From a virus, in IMG/VR virus record IMGVR_UViG_3300018083_000038, positions 1-51,415 of that record: 51,415 bases of DNA, one strand, 5' to 3'. The position numbers and the translations under genes were made by a program. Under the pieces are notes generated by a model. That model saw nothing but the letters and a program-made list of their open reading frames with translations, did no database searches and was not told where the DNA came from. Shown piece after piece: positions 40,642 through 49,296 of the stretch. The first letter of the stretch is position 1; the number at the start of each line of letters is the position of its first letter.

Positions 40642-42560
40642 GTAAACCCAAAGCCGTAAAAATTCGTACCTGCCGCATCTGTGGTTGTACAGAAGATAAT
40701 TGCCAACAATGCGTCGAGAAGACCGGCTCTCCCTGTTATTGGATTGAAGAAGATCTCTGCAGCGCCTGTGCTAATAACCCGAATAAAGATGTTGATGTCA
40801 CTATGCAGTTGGGTAACTCCGAGGTGCCGCTAAAAATTCGGGTAAAAGACCTACTCAAAATATCTCCATCATCACAAAATAAAAATGCTATGTCACAACC
40901 TCAACTACAATTCGTTAAGCTATCCGATATCAACGCTTCTGAAACCAATCACCTGCAGCGGGAGAAATGGGAGCTGGAGGAAGGCGCCTTGAAAGAGCTG
41001 GCTGAAAGCATCTCGCAAAAAGGAGTAATACAGCCTATCATGCTTCGTCCTAATGGTAAGGCCGGCAAATACTTCCTGGTGTGCGGTGAACGGCGTTACC
41101 AAGCTTCGCTTCTGGCTAATCAAACGGAGATCCCGGCGTTCATTAAAACCATGACAGAGGATGAAGCCTTTGAACTGCAGATCACCGAGAACTTGCAGCG
41201 CAAGGATGTGCACCAGATAAAAGAAGCGCAGGCATATAAGGCGCTCATTGACTCGAACCCGGATAAAAATACTGTAAAGGAGCTGTCATTACGATTCGGC
41301 AAATCGGAAGCATACATCACGCAGCGACTGGCGTTCAACAATCTTATACCGGAAATGAAGAAAGAGTTTGCTGAAGGAAAGATGCTCATCGGACATGCCC
41401 AGCTGTTCTGCCGGCTGCAGCCCGTAGATCAAAAGGTAGCTTTTGAAGAGTGCAAGAATTATCATACTAAAGGATATCAATCTATTGACGAAGTTGAAGA
41501 GTGGATCGATGATGAGATCATGCATGTATTATCCGAAGCTCCATTTGATAAGAAGGATCCTCTCCTGGTGCCCAAAGCTGGTCCGTGTACCATATGCCCG
41601 AAGCAATCCGGAGGTAATTTATTATTCACTGATATCAAAGAGAAGGACCGATGCTTTGATGGTAATTGTTATGCTACAAAAAAACTAGCACACACGATTA
41701 ACCAGATCAACAACCTGGTACTTGCCGAACCATCTATGCCCGCAGTAAAATCGGGATATGAAAAAAGCGAAGCTGCTGTTGATAAACTGCTAAAGGATAA
41801 TAAAGTGAAGATCCTGGTGGAACATACTGATTATAACGAAGCCAATAAAAAAGACAAAGGATCCACCATGGCGCTGTGTATTGCTGGTCACAATATGGGA
41901 AAGATCATAGGCATCAAATTCAACCAAACTGAAAAAGCTACGTCGGCAAAAGCGGCAGCTGCGGAGTCCGATAAAGAAGTGCTTACTGCATCGGCGATAG
42001 ATCAGCAGATTGCCGGCATCAAAGAAAGAAAGAAGCGATCCGAAGAGCTGGACCTCGATAAAGTGCATCACCGTATAACCGAAAGGCTAAAAGATCTGCG
42101 GCCATATAAAGAGAAATATACCGGATCTCTGGATCCTGCAGAATATAATGCCCTAGTCTACCTAGCCTTTGAGAATGCCGGCTATGATGCCGAGCATCTC
42201 GTGCAAAAGGAGCTCAAATTAAAAGGAGGTCTAACGTACCGCGACGAAAAAATAAAACTCGTAGAGAAACTTGCGGAAGCTCCTGACGAACTAAAGAATC
42301 TGATCATCCGGTCGGCGATCGCAAACCGATATATCGGCCTTAACGTTTTACCGAGCATGAAAAGTCCAGGAGCCTGGTTGGTCCGCAGAATAGCTGAAAC
42401 TTATCCTGGAGTGCCTATTAAAGATTTCGAGAAGGAACAAAAGGTAATCAGTGATAAACGTGACGCTTCAGCTGCAAAAAGGATAGCAGACCTGCTGAAT
42501 AAAAAGAAGGACCTGAAACCCGCGAAGGCTAAACCGAAAAAGGCAGCTGCAAAGAAATGA
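40638..42560 (+). CDS. ParB-like protein with N-terminal Cys-rich domain
   Basis: A 640-residue protein. Residues 12-44 hold eight Cys (CRICGCTEDNCQQC, then CYW and CSAC), a likely zinc-binding module. Residues about 95-205 are a ParB nuclease-like domain with GERRY at residues 150-154 and NLQRKDVHQIKEAQAYKALI. Residues about 215-290 form a ParB helix-turn-helix (ELSLRFGKSEAYITQRLAF). The rest is a large extension ending in a Lys/Ala-rich tail (KPAKAKPKKAAAKK). It could bind parS-like sites or act as a DNA-binding regulator of replication or methylation; no ParA gene is visible. Confidence 0.75.
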   Translation: MSKPKAVKIRTCRICGCTEDNCQQCVEKTGSPCYWIEEDLCSACANNPNKDVDVTMQLGNSEVPLKIRVKDLLKISPSSQNKNAMSQPQLQFVKLSDINASETNHLQREKWELEEGALKELAESISQKGVIQPIMLRPNGKAGKYFLVCGERRYQASLLANQTEIPAFIKTMTEDEAFELQITENLQRKDVHQIKEAQAYKALIDSNPDKNTVKELSLRFGKSEAYITQRLAFNNLIPEMKKEFAEGKMLIGHAQLFCRLQPVDQKVAFEECKNYHTKGYQSIDEVEEWIDDEIMHVLSEAPFDKKDPLLVPKAGPCTICPKQSGGNLLFTDIKEKDRCFDGNCYATKKLAHTINQINNLVLAEPSMPAVKSGYEKSEAAVDKLLKDNKVKILVEHTDYNEANKKDKGSTMALCIAGHNMGKIIGIKFNQTEKATSAKAAAAESDKEVLTASAIDQQIAGIKERKKRSEELDLDKVHHRITERLKDLRPYKEKYTGSLDPAEYNALVYLAFENAGYDAEHLVQKELKLKGGLTYRDEKIKLVEKLAEAPDELKNLIIRSAIANRYIGLNVLPSMKSPGAWLVRRIAETYPGVPIKDFEKEQKVISDKRDASAAKRIADLLNKKKDLKPAKAKPKKAAAKK

Positions 42561-42596
42561 CCAATTGTAAAACCCATTAAAGAATAACCAAAGTCA

Positions 42597-43127
42597 ATGC
42601 CTGTTGAAAAACTATTTAGCTCACTCGATATTCATTTAGTCCGTTCGTCACTGAGTACCAAAACAGACCAGGAGCTCGCTGAACTTACTGATCATAGTGT
42701 GGAAGAGGTGCAGATGTTGATAAATGAAATAACCAGTGGTAGTTCCGAGGAACGAAGTCGCGTTGTTGCTAAATACCAGGAGGAGCTGAAACGGGAGAAA
42801 AAAAAGAAAAAGGTAAAACAAAAGGTTCCTTCACAAAAAGAGCAATTTAATGATAAGAGTAAAGCCCGGCTGAAGGAGAGACAACATGCGGAAAGTCAAT
42901 GGGAGAAGCAAAGAGCGATTACCAGGACCCGGGAAGACCGCAGAACTTATAAGACCAGGGAAATTGATATGACAAAACTGATATCGGTAAGGATGGATAA
43001 AAGGACCTGTATTTTAATTGAACGACAACCAACACAGAAAGAGACAGACACATTGATTGAGCAGGCCCGGTTACAATTTGAGCTCACTAAACGCAAAAAC
43101 CCATTATTCAATAAAGATCAAAACTAA
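42597..43127 (+). CDS. Hypothetical coiled-coil protein
   Basis: A 176-residue, very charged protein. A short HTH-like N-terminus (STKTDQELAELTDHSVEEVQ) leads to a Lys-rich coil (KREKKKKKVKQKVPSQKEQF), then a basic central region. It may bind DNA. It lies between the two ParB-like genes. No family is recognised. Confidence 0.5.
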   Translation: MPVEKLFSSLDIHLVRSSLSTKTDQELAELTDHSVEEVQMLINEITSGSSEERSRVVAKYQEELKREKKKKKVKQKVPSQKEQFNDKSKARLKERQHAESQWEKQRAITRTREDRRTYKTREIDMTKLISVRMDKRTCILIERQPTQKETDTLIEQARLQFELTKRKNPLFNKDQN

Positions 43128-43132
43128 CATCA

Positions 43133-43891
43133 ATGGAACACCACGTATCTAAAATAAAAATCTATTGCACAGATAACTACAACGTTTTTAAGAAAGTTGA
43201 TGGTAACCGGGGCCTTAACACCAAGAAGATTGAACGGATCATTGCAGAGATAGAATCCGGCAACGATGTCCTGGATCTGCATCCGGTAGTGGTGAAGGAA
43301 AATAAATCTACATTGGAAGTGTTGGATGGCCAGCACCGGATTGAAGTCGCAAAAAAACTAAAGCGCCAGGTCCACTACGTGATCAAGAAAGAGGCTATGA
43401 ACCTATACCAGGTGGCCAAGGTAAATAGCAACGTGGAGAAGTGGAAAGCCGAAGACTTTATCAAATGTTATATCGCTGCCGGCAACAGCAACTATAAGCA
43501 GCTGGAAAAGTTTCATGAAACCTATAAGATTTCTATTGGTGTTTGCCTGACTATGCTGGACCAGGGAATCGTTAATACCGATCAGGGTGCTACTGTAGAG
43601 TTATACCGAAACTTCGAAACAGGCGTCTACGTGGTGAAAAAATATAAGGAAGCCGTCCAGCTGGCGGAGATCTGTAAATCATTTGAATCCTTTGAAGGAT
43701 GGAACAACAGGAGTTTCATCCTGGCTATATCCAAAATCGTAAGATCCGACAAATGCGAAATGGATGTGCTGCTGAAGAAATTCAAGGCGGATCCCCGGCT
43801 TCTGCAAAAGCAGTCAGACTGGAGGAAATACTTGACCAACCTGGAAGAGATCTATAACATAGGAAATCATAAACGGCGTGTGATCTTTTAA
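43133..43891 (+). CDS. ParB/sulfiredoxin-fold protein
   Basis: A 252-residue protein with a ParB/Srx-like N-terminal domain: DLHPVVVKENKSTLEVLDGQ and DGQHR at residues 65-69, the family's nucleotide-binding motif. The middle (WKAEDFIKCYIAAGNSNYKQ) and C-terminal helices are not a typical ParB HTH. It is shorter than the other ParB-like protein and probably has a different DNA role, such as a phage nuclease or regulator. Confidence 0.65.
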   Translation: MEHHVSKIKIYCTDNYNVFKKVDGNRGLNTKKIERIIAEIESGNDVLDLHPVVVKENKSTLEVLDGQHRIEVAKKLKRQVHYVIKKEAMNLYQVAKVNSNVEKWKAEDFIKCYIAAGNSNYKQLEKFHETYKISIGVCLTMLDQGIVNTDQGATVELYRNFETGVYVVKKYKEAVQLAEICKSFESFEGWNNRSFILAISKIVRSDKCEMDVLLKKFKADPRLLQKQSDWRKYLTNLEEIYNIGNHKRRVIF

Positions 43892-43903
43892 TTAAGTAAA
43901 ATA

Positions 43904-44791
43904 ATGGGAGGCTACACTAACATACAATGGACGGATGTAACCTGGAACGTTGCAAGAGGCTGCACTAAAGTTGACGAAGATTGCAAATTCTGTTATATGT
44001 ACCGGGATAGCTTTGATAAGACAAGGTATGATCCTTTTGAAGTCGTCAGAACAAAAACCGTTTTCAACCTGCCTTTAAAAGTAAAAGAACCATCAAAAAT
44101 ATTCACTTGTTCCCTTACTGATTTTTTCCATGATGCCATAGATTCATACAGAAACGAAGCGTGGGATATTATTCGCCGCTGTCCGCAGCATACTTTTCAG
44201 ATCCTAACAAAAAGGCCTGAAAGAATTATGAGTTGCCTGCCCGATGATTGGGGCGACGGATGGGATAACGTATGGCTTGGAACCTCCGTAGGTAATGCTC
44301 CGCTATGCACTGAAGGTAATGGACATCGAATATGCCAATTATCAGATGTGGTTTGCAAACTTCGATTTTTAAGTTTAGAACCGTTATGGGGCCCGGTTGA
44401 TATTGGTATTAATTACAGTTATCGTGGCTTTGGTAAGAAGTGTACGTCCTGCTCCGGCACTGGATATTACAATGATAATTTTAAAACACCATGTCCAGAT
44501 TGCAACACAACCGGAATAAATCCAAATCCAATTCACTGGGTAATTGTTGGCGGCGAAAGTGGTAATGAAACAGGTAAATATCGTTACCGCCCATGTGAAT
44601 TATCCTGGATAGAATCTATTGTCTCAGAATGTAAAGAGAATAATGTGCCCGTTTTTATAAAGCAACTGGGCACCTACCAGGCAAAGAAGTTGGGGATGAG
44701 TGATCGACATGGTGGTAACATCGATGAATTTCCGGAACATTTAAGAATCCGTGAATTTCCAATTATTAAGAATCTGATAAATACTTATTGA
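43904..44791 (+). CDS. DUF5131 protein (Gp37/Gp68 family) with a zinc-binding insert
   Basis: A 295-residue protein with the DUF5131 start TNIQWTDVTWNVARGC and a C-x6-C-x2-C cluster at residues 20, 27 and 30, which could carry an iron-sulfur cluster as in radical SAM-like enzymes. FTCSLTDFFHDAID, FQILTKRPERI and IHWVIVGGESGNE are family hallmarks. An insert near residues 180-200 (C180xxC183 and C197xxC200) looks like a DnaJ-type zinc finger. Its reaction is not known. It follows the second ParB-like gene by 12 bases. Confidence 0.75.
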   Translation: MGGYTNIQWTDVTWNVARGCTKVDEDCKFCYMYRDSFDKTRYDPFEVVRTKTVFNLPLKVKEPSKIFTCSLTDFFHDAIDSYRNEAWDIIRRCPQHTFQILTKRPERIMSCLPDDWGDGWDNVWLGTSVGNAPLCTEGNGHRICQLSDVVCKLRFLSLEPLWGPVDIGINYSYRGFGKKCTSCSGTGYYNDNFKTPCPDCNTTGINPNPIHWVIVGGESGNETGKYRYRPCELSWIESIVSECKENNVPVFIKQLGTYQAKKLGMSDRHGGNIDEFPEHLRIREFPIIKNLINTY

Positions 44792-44797
44792 AAAACT

Positions 44798-45511
44798 ATG
44801 GCAAAAGATCCGGCGTTTCTTTTTTATCCTGGTGATTGGCAGGGTGGTACAATGTTATTATCTCGACATCAGAAAGGTTGTTATATGGATTTATTAATCG
44901 CTCAGTTTCACTCCGGTCCGCTTTCATTAGAAGAAATAAAAGCTGTTTTAGGTGCTGATTTTGGCCAAGCCTGGCCATACCTCCTAAAAAAGTTTGTAAC
45001 CAACGGTGATGGGTTGTTTTTTAATGAAAGATTGGCAACTGAAGTGGAAAAGCGAAAAAATTTCAGTGAGAGCCGAAGAAGGAATGCTAGTAATAAAAAT
45101 CCAGCAAGTGCTGAGCATGTGCTACAGCATATGCATGAGCATATGGAAAATGAAAATAGAAATGAAGATATAGTTAAGGATAGGGGTTCGGGGAAAGGAT
45201 GGAAAAATATGCCGGCGGATGCTGAGATGGATTTATCACTACCAGAAATAAAGTCGGGAGCTATCATTCAACATTTTCGTATCAGTAAGAATATAAATGT
45301 AACTGTTAACCAGGTTCATGGGTTGTGGTCCGTTTTTAAAGCACAAAATTTTACCGGGGAGAGGTATTACGCCAGTGCTAACCAGGTTTATAGTCATTTC
45401 ATAAACTGGTGTAAATCACAGGAAGTTAAAATAGATGTTGGAATAGAATCATCACCGTCGATCAGCATCCGTGAACAAAGAGCCGCGGACTTATTAAACT
45501 CAATTGAATGA
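44798..45511 (+). CDS. Replication initiator-like protein (DUF1376-type N-terminus)
   Basis: A 237-residue protein. The N-terminus AFLFYPGDWQGGTMLLSRHQ with KGCYMDLLIAQF is the pattern of DUF1376/helicase-loader proteins. The middle is charged and low complexity (about residues 85-135), and the C-terminus contains FINWCKSQEVK. Such proteins bring the DnaB helicase to the phage origin, like lambda O/P or DnaT. The DnaB gene follows immediately (ATGA overlap), which supports this. Confidence 0.65.
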   Translation: MAKDPAFLFYPGDWQGGTMLLSRHQKGCYMDLLIAQFHSGPLSLEEIKAVLGADFGQAWPYLLKKFVTNGDGLFFNERLATEVEKRKNFSESRRRNASNKNPASAEHVLQHMHEHMENENRNEDIVKDRGSGKGWKNMPADAEMDLSLPEIKSGAIIQHFRISKNINVTVNQVHGLWSVFKAQNFTGERYYASANQVYSHFINWCKSQEVKIDVGIESSPSISIREQRAADLLNSIE

Positions 45512-47037
45512 ACGATCCTATTCCATACAAATCTAAAGGCAACAATAATAAACTAGCTAAGCGTGCCTCTCTGGATCTCGGCACTATGATCTATGGGAAG
45601 ATCCCACCGCAGGCTAAAGACATGGAAGAAGTTGTGCTGGGTGCGATCATGATGGAACGAGATGCTTATGACGCGGCACAGGAAATTCTTAAACCGGAAA
45701 TGTTTTATGTAGAGGCACATCAGAAAATTTATAAAGCGATGGGAATGCTGGCTAAGAAAAGTCAGCCGATTGATATCCATACTGTAGCGGAAGAACTTAG
45801 GATTGCAGAGGACTTGGAAAATTGCGGCGGTAAATATTTTGTTGCCAAATTAACGAATACCGTAGCCTCTTCGGCAAATATGATATCACATGCCCGGATC
45901 ATATTTCAGAAATACATCCAGCGAGAATTGATCCGGGTGAGCGGTGAAATAATCCAAAATGCTTACGATGATATCGCGGATCCTTTTGACCTCCTGGATG
46001 AAGCAGAACAGGCTCTAGGTATGATAGGAGAATCGATGTCGTTAGGTGATATGGTGCCGATTGATAGTGTGCTGGTGAAAGCCATAAAGCAGATCGAAGA
46101 GTGGCGCCAGTTGGATTCAACAATAACCGGTGTTCCATCCGGATTTGATAACCTGGATAAGGCTACCAGGGGGTGGCAGCCTGGTGACTTGATCATCATA
46201 GCTGCCCGGCCATCGGTAGGAAAGACGGCACTGGCGTTGAATATTGTTAGAAATGCGGCGTTGCGATTTATCAATGATCATGAAATAAAAAAAGTGAAAT
46301 CAAAAGCTGTCGCAGTATGGAGCCTTGAAATGAAAAGCCTGATGTTGGTCCTTCGGATGTTGGCTGCAGAAAGCCGTGAACTGCTCTATCGGATCCAAAC
46401 AGGCCGGCTTGATGATGTGGCAATGAAGAAAATATTTCAGAGAGGTGTGCAGATGCTGGCCAAGCTTAATATTTTCTTTGATGACAATCCAGGTTTGACC
46501 CTTTCAAAGATGCGAGCGAAAGCAAGAAAGCTTAAAAGGAAAAACAACCTGGGTTTAATTGTGGTGGATTATATGCAGCTGATGACACCTGATGAACGGG
46601 CCGGTACTAGGGAGCAAGAAGTTAGCCGAATAAGCCGCGGCCTAAAACACCTGGCGCAGGAGTTGGAAGTTCCTATCATCGCCTTATCCCAGTTGAGCCG
46701 AGAAGTAGAAAAGCGGACCGGATTAAAAAGCAAACCACAACTGAGTGATCTACGTGAAAGCGGAAGCCTCGAGCAGGATGCTGATGTCGTAATATTTCTT
46801 TGGGGCCCTACCGAAGAAGAGATACAACAAGATGCAAGTTTATTAAGTCGCAGATACATCCGGATCGCTAAGCAGCGTAACGGTGTACTATTGACGGTAG
46901 AGTTGGATTTTAAAGATGATATCCAGTTGTTTTCAGAATTAGACAAACTGCAGGCGATGCCGGCAATACCAGGACTGTGGCGGCCAATACAATCAGATTT
47001 TACCGAAACAAAAAAAGCTGACGAGGATCCGTTTTAA
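45508..47037 (+). CDS. dnaB: DnaB-type replicative helicase
   Basis: A 509-residue helicase. The N-terminal domain (residues about 35-160) includes EEVVLGAIMMERDAYDAAQE and the segment PIDIHTVAEELRI. The C-terminal RecA fold has SGFDNLDKATRGWQPGDLII, Walker A ARPSVGKT (residues 233-240), Walker B LGLIVVDYMQLM, and DLRESGSLEQDADVVIFLWG. It unwinds DNA at the phage fork with host primase. Length is normal for DnaB. Confidence 0.9.
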   Translation: MNDPIPYKSKGNNNKLAKRASLDLGTMIYGKIPPQAKDMEEVVLGAIMMERDAYDAAQEILKPEMFYVEAHQKIYKAMGMLAKKSQPIDIHTVAEELRIAEDLENCGGKYFVAKLTNTVASSANMISHARIIFQKYIQRELIRVSGEIIQNAYDDIADPFDLLDEAEQALGMIGESMSLGDMVPIDSVLVKAIKQIEEWRQLDSTITGVPSGFDNLDKATRGWQPGDLIIIAARPSVGKTALALNIVRNAALRFINDHEIKKVKSKAVAVWSLEMKSLMLVLRMLAAESRELLYRIQTGRLDDVAMKKIFQRGVQMLAKLNIFFDDNPGLTLSKMRAKARKLKRKNNLGLIVVDYMQLMTPDERAGTREQEVSRISRGLKHLAQELEVPIIALSQLSREVEKRTGLKSKPQLSDLRESGSLEQDADVVIFLWGPTEEEIQQDASLLSRRYIRIAKQRNGVLLTVELDFKDDIQLFSELDKLQAMPAIPGLWRPIQSDFTETKKADEDPF

Positions 47038-47049
47038 AAACCAAAGCGT

Positions 47050-47430
47050 ATGAAAATAATAAACGCACCGGTCAAATCATACATCCGGAAATGGGCCGGC
47101 AAGAAATCGCCAATTGAAATGGCTGTTGATCTGGATGTCAGCAAAAGCCTGATTGTATCACACGCATCCAGGATGAACATTAGCCTGCAGAAGAAGGAAA
47201 TAATTAAATCAAACAAGCTGATTGATAAAATAATTACCCAGCATCATAAAAAAATGACGCCAAGAGAAATGGCAGCCTTGGCAAATGTTGGCATACATCG
47301 GATCAGGTACCGAGGGTACATGCGTGGAATAGAATTTTTAAGGGAAGTGGCACCACCCGTAAAAAAATTTATAAAAAAGGGTAATAGTCTTTTATTCGAT
47401 GAAACTCATCACGAAAACTGGCTTATATGA
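47050..47430 (+). CDS. HTH-containing hypothetical protein
   Basis: A 126-residue basic protein. Two short HTH-like segments are visible: KSPIEMAVDLDVSKSLIVSH near the N-terminus and MTPREMAALANVGIHRIRY in the middle. The tail is aromatic and charged. It lies between the DnaB helicase and the nuclease, which overlaps it by ATGA. It may bind DNA in replication. Confidence 0.5.
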   Translation: MKIINAPVKSYIRKWAGKKSPIEMAVDLDVSKSLIVSHASRMNISLQKKEIIKSNKLIDKIITQHHKKMTPREMAALANVGIHRIRYRGYMRGIEFLREVAPPVKKFIKKGNSLLFDETHHENWLI

Positions 47431-47864
47431 ATAAATGGACCGAAAAACATCTTCTCGGTTTAGTCAACGATCGAAAGATCCAGGGATATCATTTTCCGCA
47501 AAGGCAGAAAAATTATTCCGGAAATCAGCAAATAATTATTCCACGGGAAAAGCCAAAAGGCCTGGTATGGCTGGAATGGAATCTATTATATTGGGGTAAT
47601 GAACGATCACTGCAGCTGGAGCAGGAACACCAGTTTGACCAGCAACGGAAGTGGCGGTTTGACTTTGCCTTTCCTGCTATCAAGATCGCTGTGGAATATG
47701 AAGGCGGAATCTTCATGGACCGCAGTGGCCACAACTCCCACACGGGGATCCAGCGCGATATCGAAAAGTACAACCGGGCCCAGGCGCTAGGCTGGAAGGT
47801 GGTGCGGTGCTCGGCAAAGGATTATACAACAGTATTGAGAAGTTTAAATCAATTGATGAAATGA
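47427..47864 (+). CDS. PD-(D/E)XK-type endonuclease
   Basis: A 145-residue protein. The central WRFDFAFPAIKIAVEYEGG carries Asp79 and Glu90/Glu92 in the order of a PD-(D/E)xK-like core, followed by GHNSHTGIQRDIEKYNRAQ and GWKVVRCSAKDY, seen in Vsr/DUF559-type nucleases. It may resolve branched replication or recombination structures, as RusA does in other phages. The catalytic Lys is not clear. It overlaps the next gene by four bases. Confidence 0.65.
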   Translation: MNKWTEKHLLGLVNDRKIQGYHFPQRQKNYSGNQQIIIPREKPKGLVWLEWNLLYWGNERSLQLEQEHQFDQQRKWRFDFAFPAIKIAVEYEGGIFMDRSGHNSHTGIQRDIEKYNRAQALGWKVVRCSAKDYTTVLRSLNQLMK

Positions 47865-48247
47865 AAACTCTTGAAGAACAAATAGCAAATAAATGCATTC
47901 ATTTTAACGGGATTATGAATGATTGTTGTAAAGCTGGAATAAGATATGCAGAGGTTAGAATGAACGATAAACCTTATAAATTTCCATGCTTAAAACAAGG
48001 AGGCGAATGTCCTAAAAGCCAATTTCTCACACATGAAGAAGCAAAAAGGAAATTGGCTGAAACACTTGCGTGGGGTGAAAATGTATTATTAGTATATGTA
48101 AAGGCTAAGGATCACTTCGAAAAAAATAAAAACAATCCAGGTGTGATGACATGTGAATGTGGTGGAGAATTGAAGTATATAGTTGCCGAAACGAATGGCC
48201 ATATGAGGGCAAAATGTTCAGCATGCGGATTGTCCTTTACGGAATGA
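47861..48247 (+). CDS. Small zinc-binding protein
   Basis: A 128-residue protein when started at ATG 47861, which overlaps the previous stop (ATGA). The first half has Cys residues (NKCIHFNGIMNDCCKAG, then CLKQGGECP). The second half ends in a zinc ribbon (MTCECGGELKYIV and KCSACGLSF). It is the last gene before the control region. Role unknown. Confidence 0.55.
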   Translation: MKTLEEQIANKCIHFNGIMNDCCKAGIRYAEVRMNDKPYKFPCLKQGGECPKSQFLTHEEAKRKLAETLAWGENVLLVYVKAKDHFEKNKNNPGVMTCECGGELKYIVAETNGHMRAKCSACGLSFTE

Positions 48248-48323
48248 ACGTCATTTGGTGTGACAATGATCGTTGTCATAAGCCATGAGTCATAATGAGA
48301 TAGCTATTATTAACACCACGTGA

Positions 48324-48353
48324 CAAAATTCTGCATGCAAGAATTTTGTTTTT
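48324..48353 (+). terminator. Rho-independent terminator of the early operon
   Basis: CAAAATTCT at 48324-48332 pairs perfectly with AGAATTTTG at 48340-48348 (7-nt loop), followed by five Ts. Confidence 0.75.
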
Positions 48354-48388
48354 CTGGTTCAGTAGCCATAATATTGACTTTAGAAAAG

Positions 48389-48459
48389 TGGAGCTGGAGG
48401 GAGTCGAACCCTTAGAGTGACCCATACCAGTGAGCACCGCGACCTCTCGCACCAGCCCC
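48389..48459 (-). tRNA. tRNA-like element, degenerate
   Basis: On the minus strand 71 nt form a partial cloverleaf: acceptor GGGGCTG/CAGCTCC (7 bp with a G3-U70 wobble, as in tRNA-Ala and tmRNA), discriminator A, and a T-arm with loop TTCGACT. The D-loop is only 4 nt, the anticodon-arm pairing is poor, and CCA is not encoded. If read as a normal loop (CTGGTAT) the anticodon would be GGT. It may be a decayed tRNA, a tRNA-like RNA or a processing signal. It lies between two terminator hairpins. Confidence 0.45.
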
Positions 48460-48471
48460 CCTGATCAACTC

Positions 48472-48502
48472 AAAAGTCGCATCACACGTGAATGCGGCTT
48501 TT
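48472..48502. terminator. Long hairpin, bidirectional terminator-like
   Basis: AAAAGTCGCAT at 48472-48482 pairs with ATGCGGCTTTT at 48492-48502 (11 bp, one G-U) around a 9-nt loop. The A-run and T-run at the ends could terminate transcription from either side. Confidence 0.55.
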
Positions 48503-48741
48503 GTCATTTGCAATAATATCCAATAGCGATAAATACTTGATCGTTCAAATATTAACAAGCTGTGGATAATAAACTTTGTACACCATATAAGTCATTGCAT
48601 AGCAATTATTAATAAATTTTTTCACATTTGGATAAGTTTAACACATTTTCACATTATTCTGTGCATATAATGCTCCATCAATTGTTCAGTTAAACCTCCG
48701 GGAAGATGTGACCATCCCCACTTTCTCCCACTTATTGACAT

Positions 48742-48774
48742 TGTAAAAATTACATTGTAATTAAAATAATTACA
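48742..48774. promoter_or_regulatory. Tandem operator-like palindromes before the terminase genes
   Basis: TGTAA-AAA-TTACA (48742-48754) and TGTAATTA-AAA-TAATTACA (48756-48774) are two perfect inverted repeats with TTACA-type half-sites, centred 17 bases apart. The second overlaps the -7 element at 48771. They look like binding sites for one dimeric regulator of late transcription. Confidence 0.55.
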
Positions 48775-48778
48775 TTTG
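48771..48778 (+). promoter_or_regulatory. Late promoter -7 element before the terminase
   Basis: TACATTTG matches the Bacteroidota TAnnTTTG consensus, 20 bases before the terminase start. A -33 TTTG at the usual distance is not clear. Confidence 0.5.
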
Positions 48779-48798
48779 AGTTACCTATATTCGGAATA

Positions 48799-49296
48799 AT
48801 GGCCGCACCTAAAGGCAATACTTTTTACAAATACGTACAAAAACCAACCGGTAGGCCGAAAAAGTACACACCTAAAAGCCTTTGGGCGAAAGCACAGCAG
48901 TATTTCGAATGGGTGGTTAAGAACCCTTTGTACGAAATGAAGGCCTTCGCCAACGGCACCACCAAATACCTTCCTAAAATGAGGGCAATGAGTGAATTAG
49001 CTTTTTGTCTCTTTGCCGGTATAGAACGGGAAACATTTAGTAGATATAAGAAAGGGGCAGAAGGATATAAAGAGTTTTTAGGCATCGCAAGTAAAATATC
49101 AGATATTATTTATCAGCAGAAATTTGAAGGAGCTAGTGCCGACTTATTAAACTCGGGGATCATTGCTAGAGACTTGGGTCTCCGGGAAAAGACTGAGATA
49201 ACAGGTTTGGATGGTGGACCAGTTGCCACGGAATTAAAAATTATCAACATTGCCTCCAATATCCCGCTGGCTGAATCAGAAGAAGATATAACCTGA
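48799..49296 (+). CDS. terS: Terminase small subunit
   Basis: A 165-residue protein. The basic N-terminus (KGNTFYKYVQKPTGRPKKYT) leads to a helical domain: SLWAKAQQYFEWVVKNPLYE, MRAMSELAFCLFAGIERETF and KFEGASADLLNSGIIARDLG. This is the layout of phage small terminases that recognise pac/cos DNA. It directly precedes the large subunit, with a one-base TGATG-type overlap. Confidence 0.75.
   Translation: MAAPKGNTFYKYVQKPTGRPKKYTPKSLWAKAQQYFEWVVKNPLYEMKAFANGTTKYLPKMRAMSELAFCLFAGIERETFSRYKKGAEGYKEFLGIASKISDIIYQQKFEGASADLLNSGIIARDLGLREKTEITGLDGGPVATELKIINIASNIPLAESEEDIT

Larger units (their letters stand above)
48248..48798. promoter_or_regulatory. Non-coding control region between early and packaging genes
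   Basis: This 551-base stretch has no gene. It contains a small hairpin (TGACAA/TTGTCA at about 48262-48279), a terminator (48324-48353), a tRNA-like element on the minus strand (48389-48459), a long bidirectional-looking hairpin (48472-48502) and tandem palindromes with a promoter just before the terminase genes. The middle part (about 48503-48740) is AT-rich without clear features. Confidence 0.6.
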
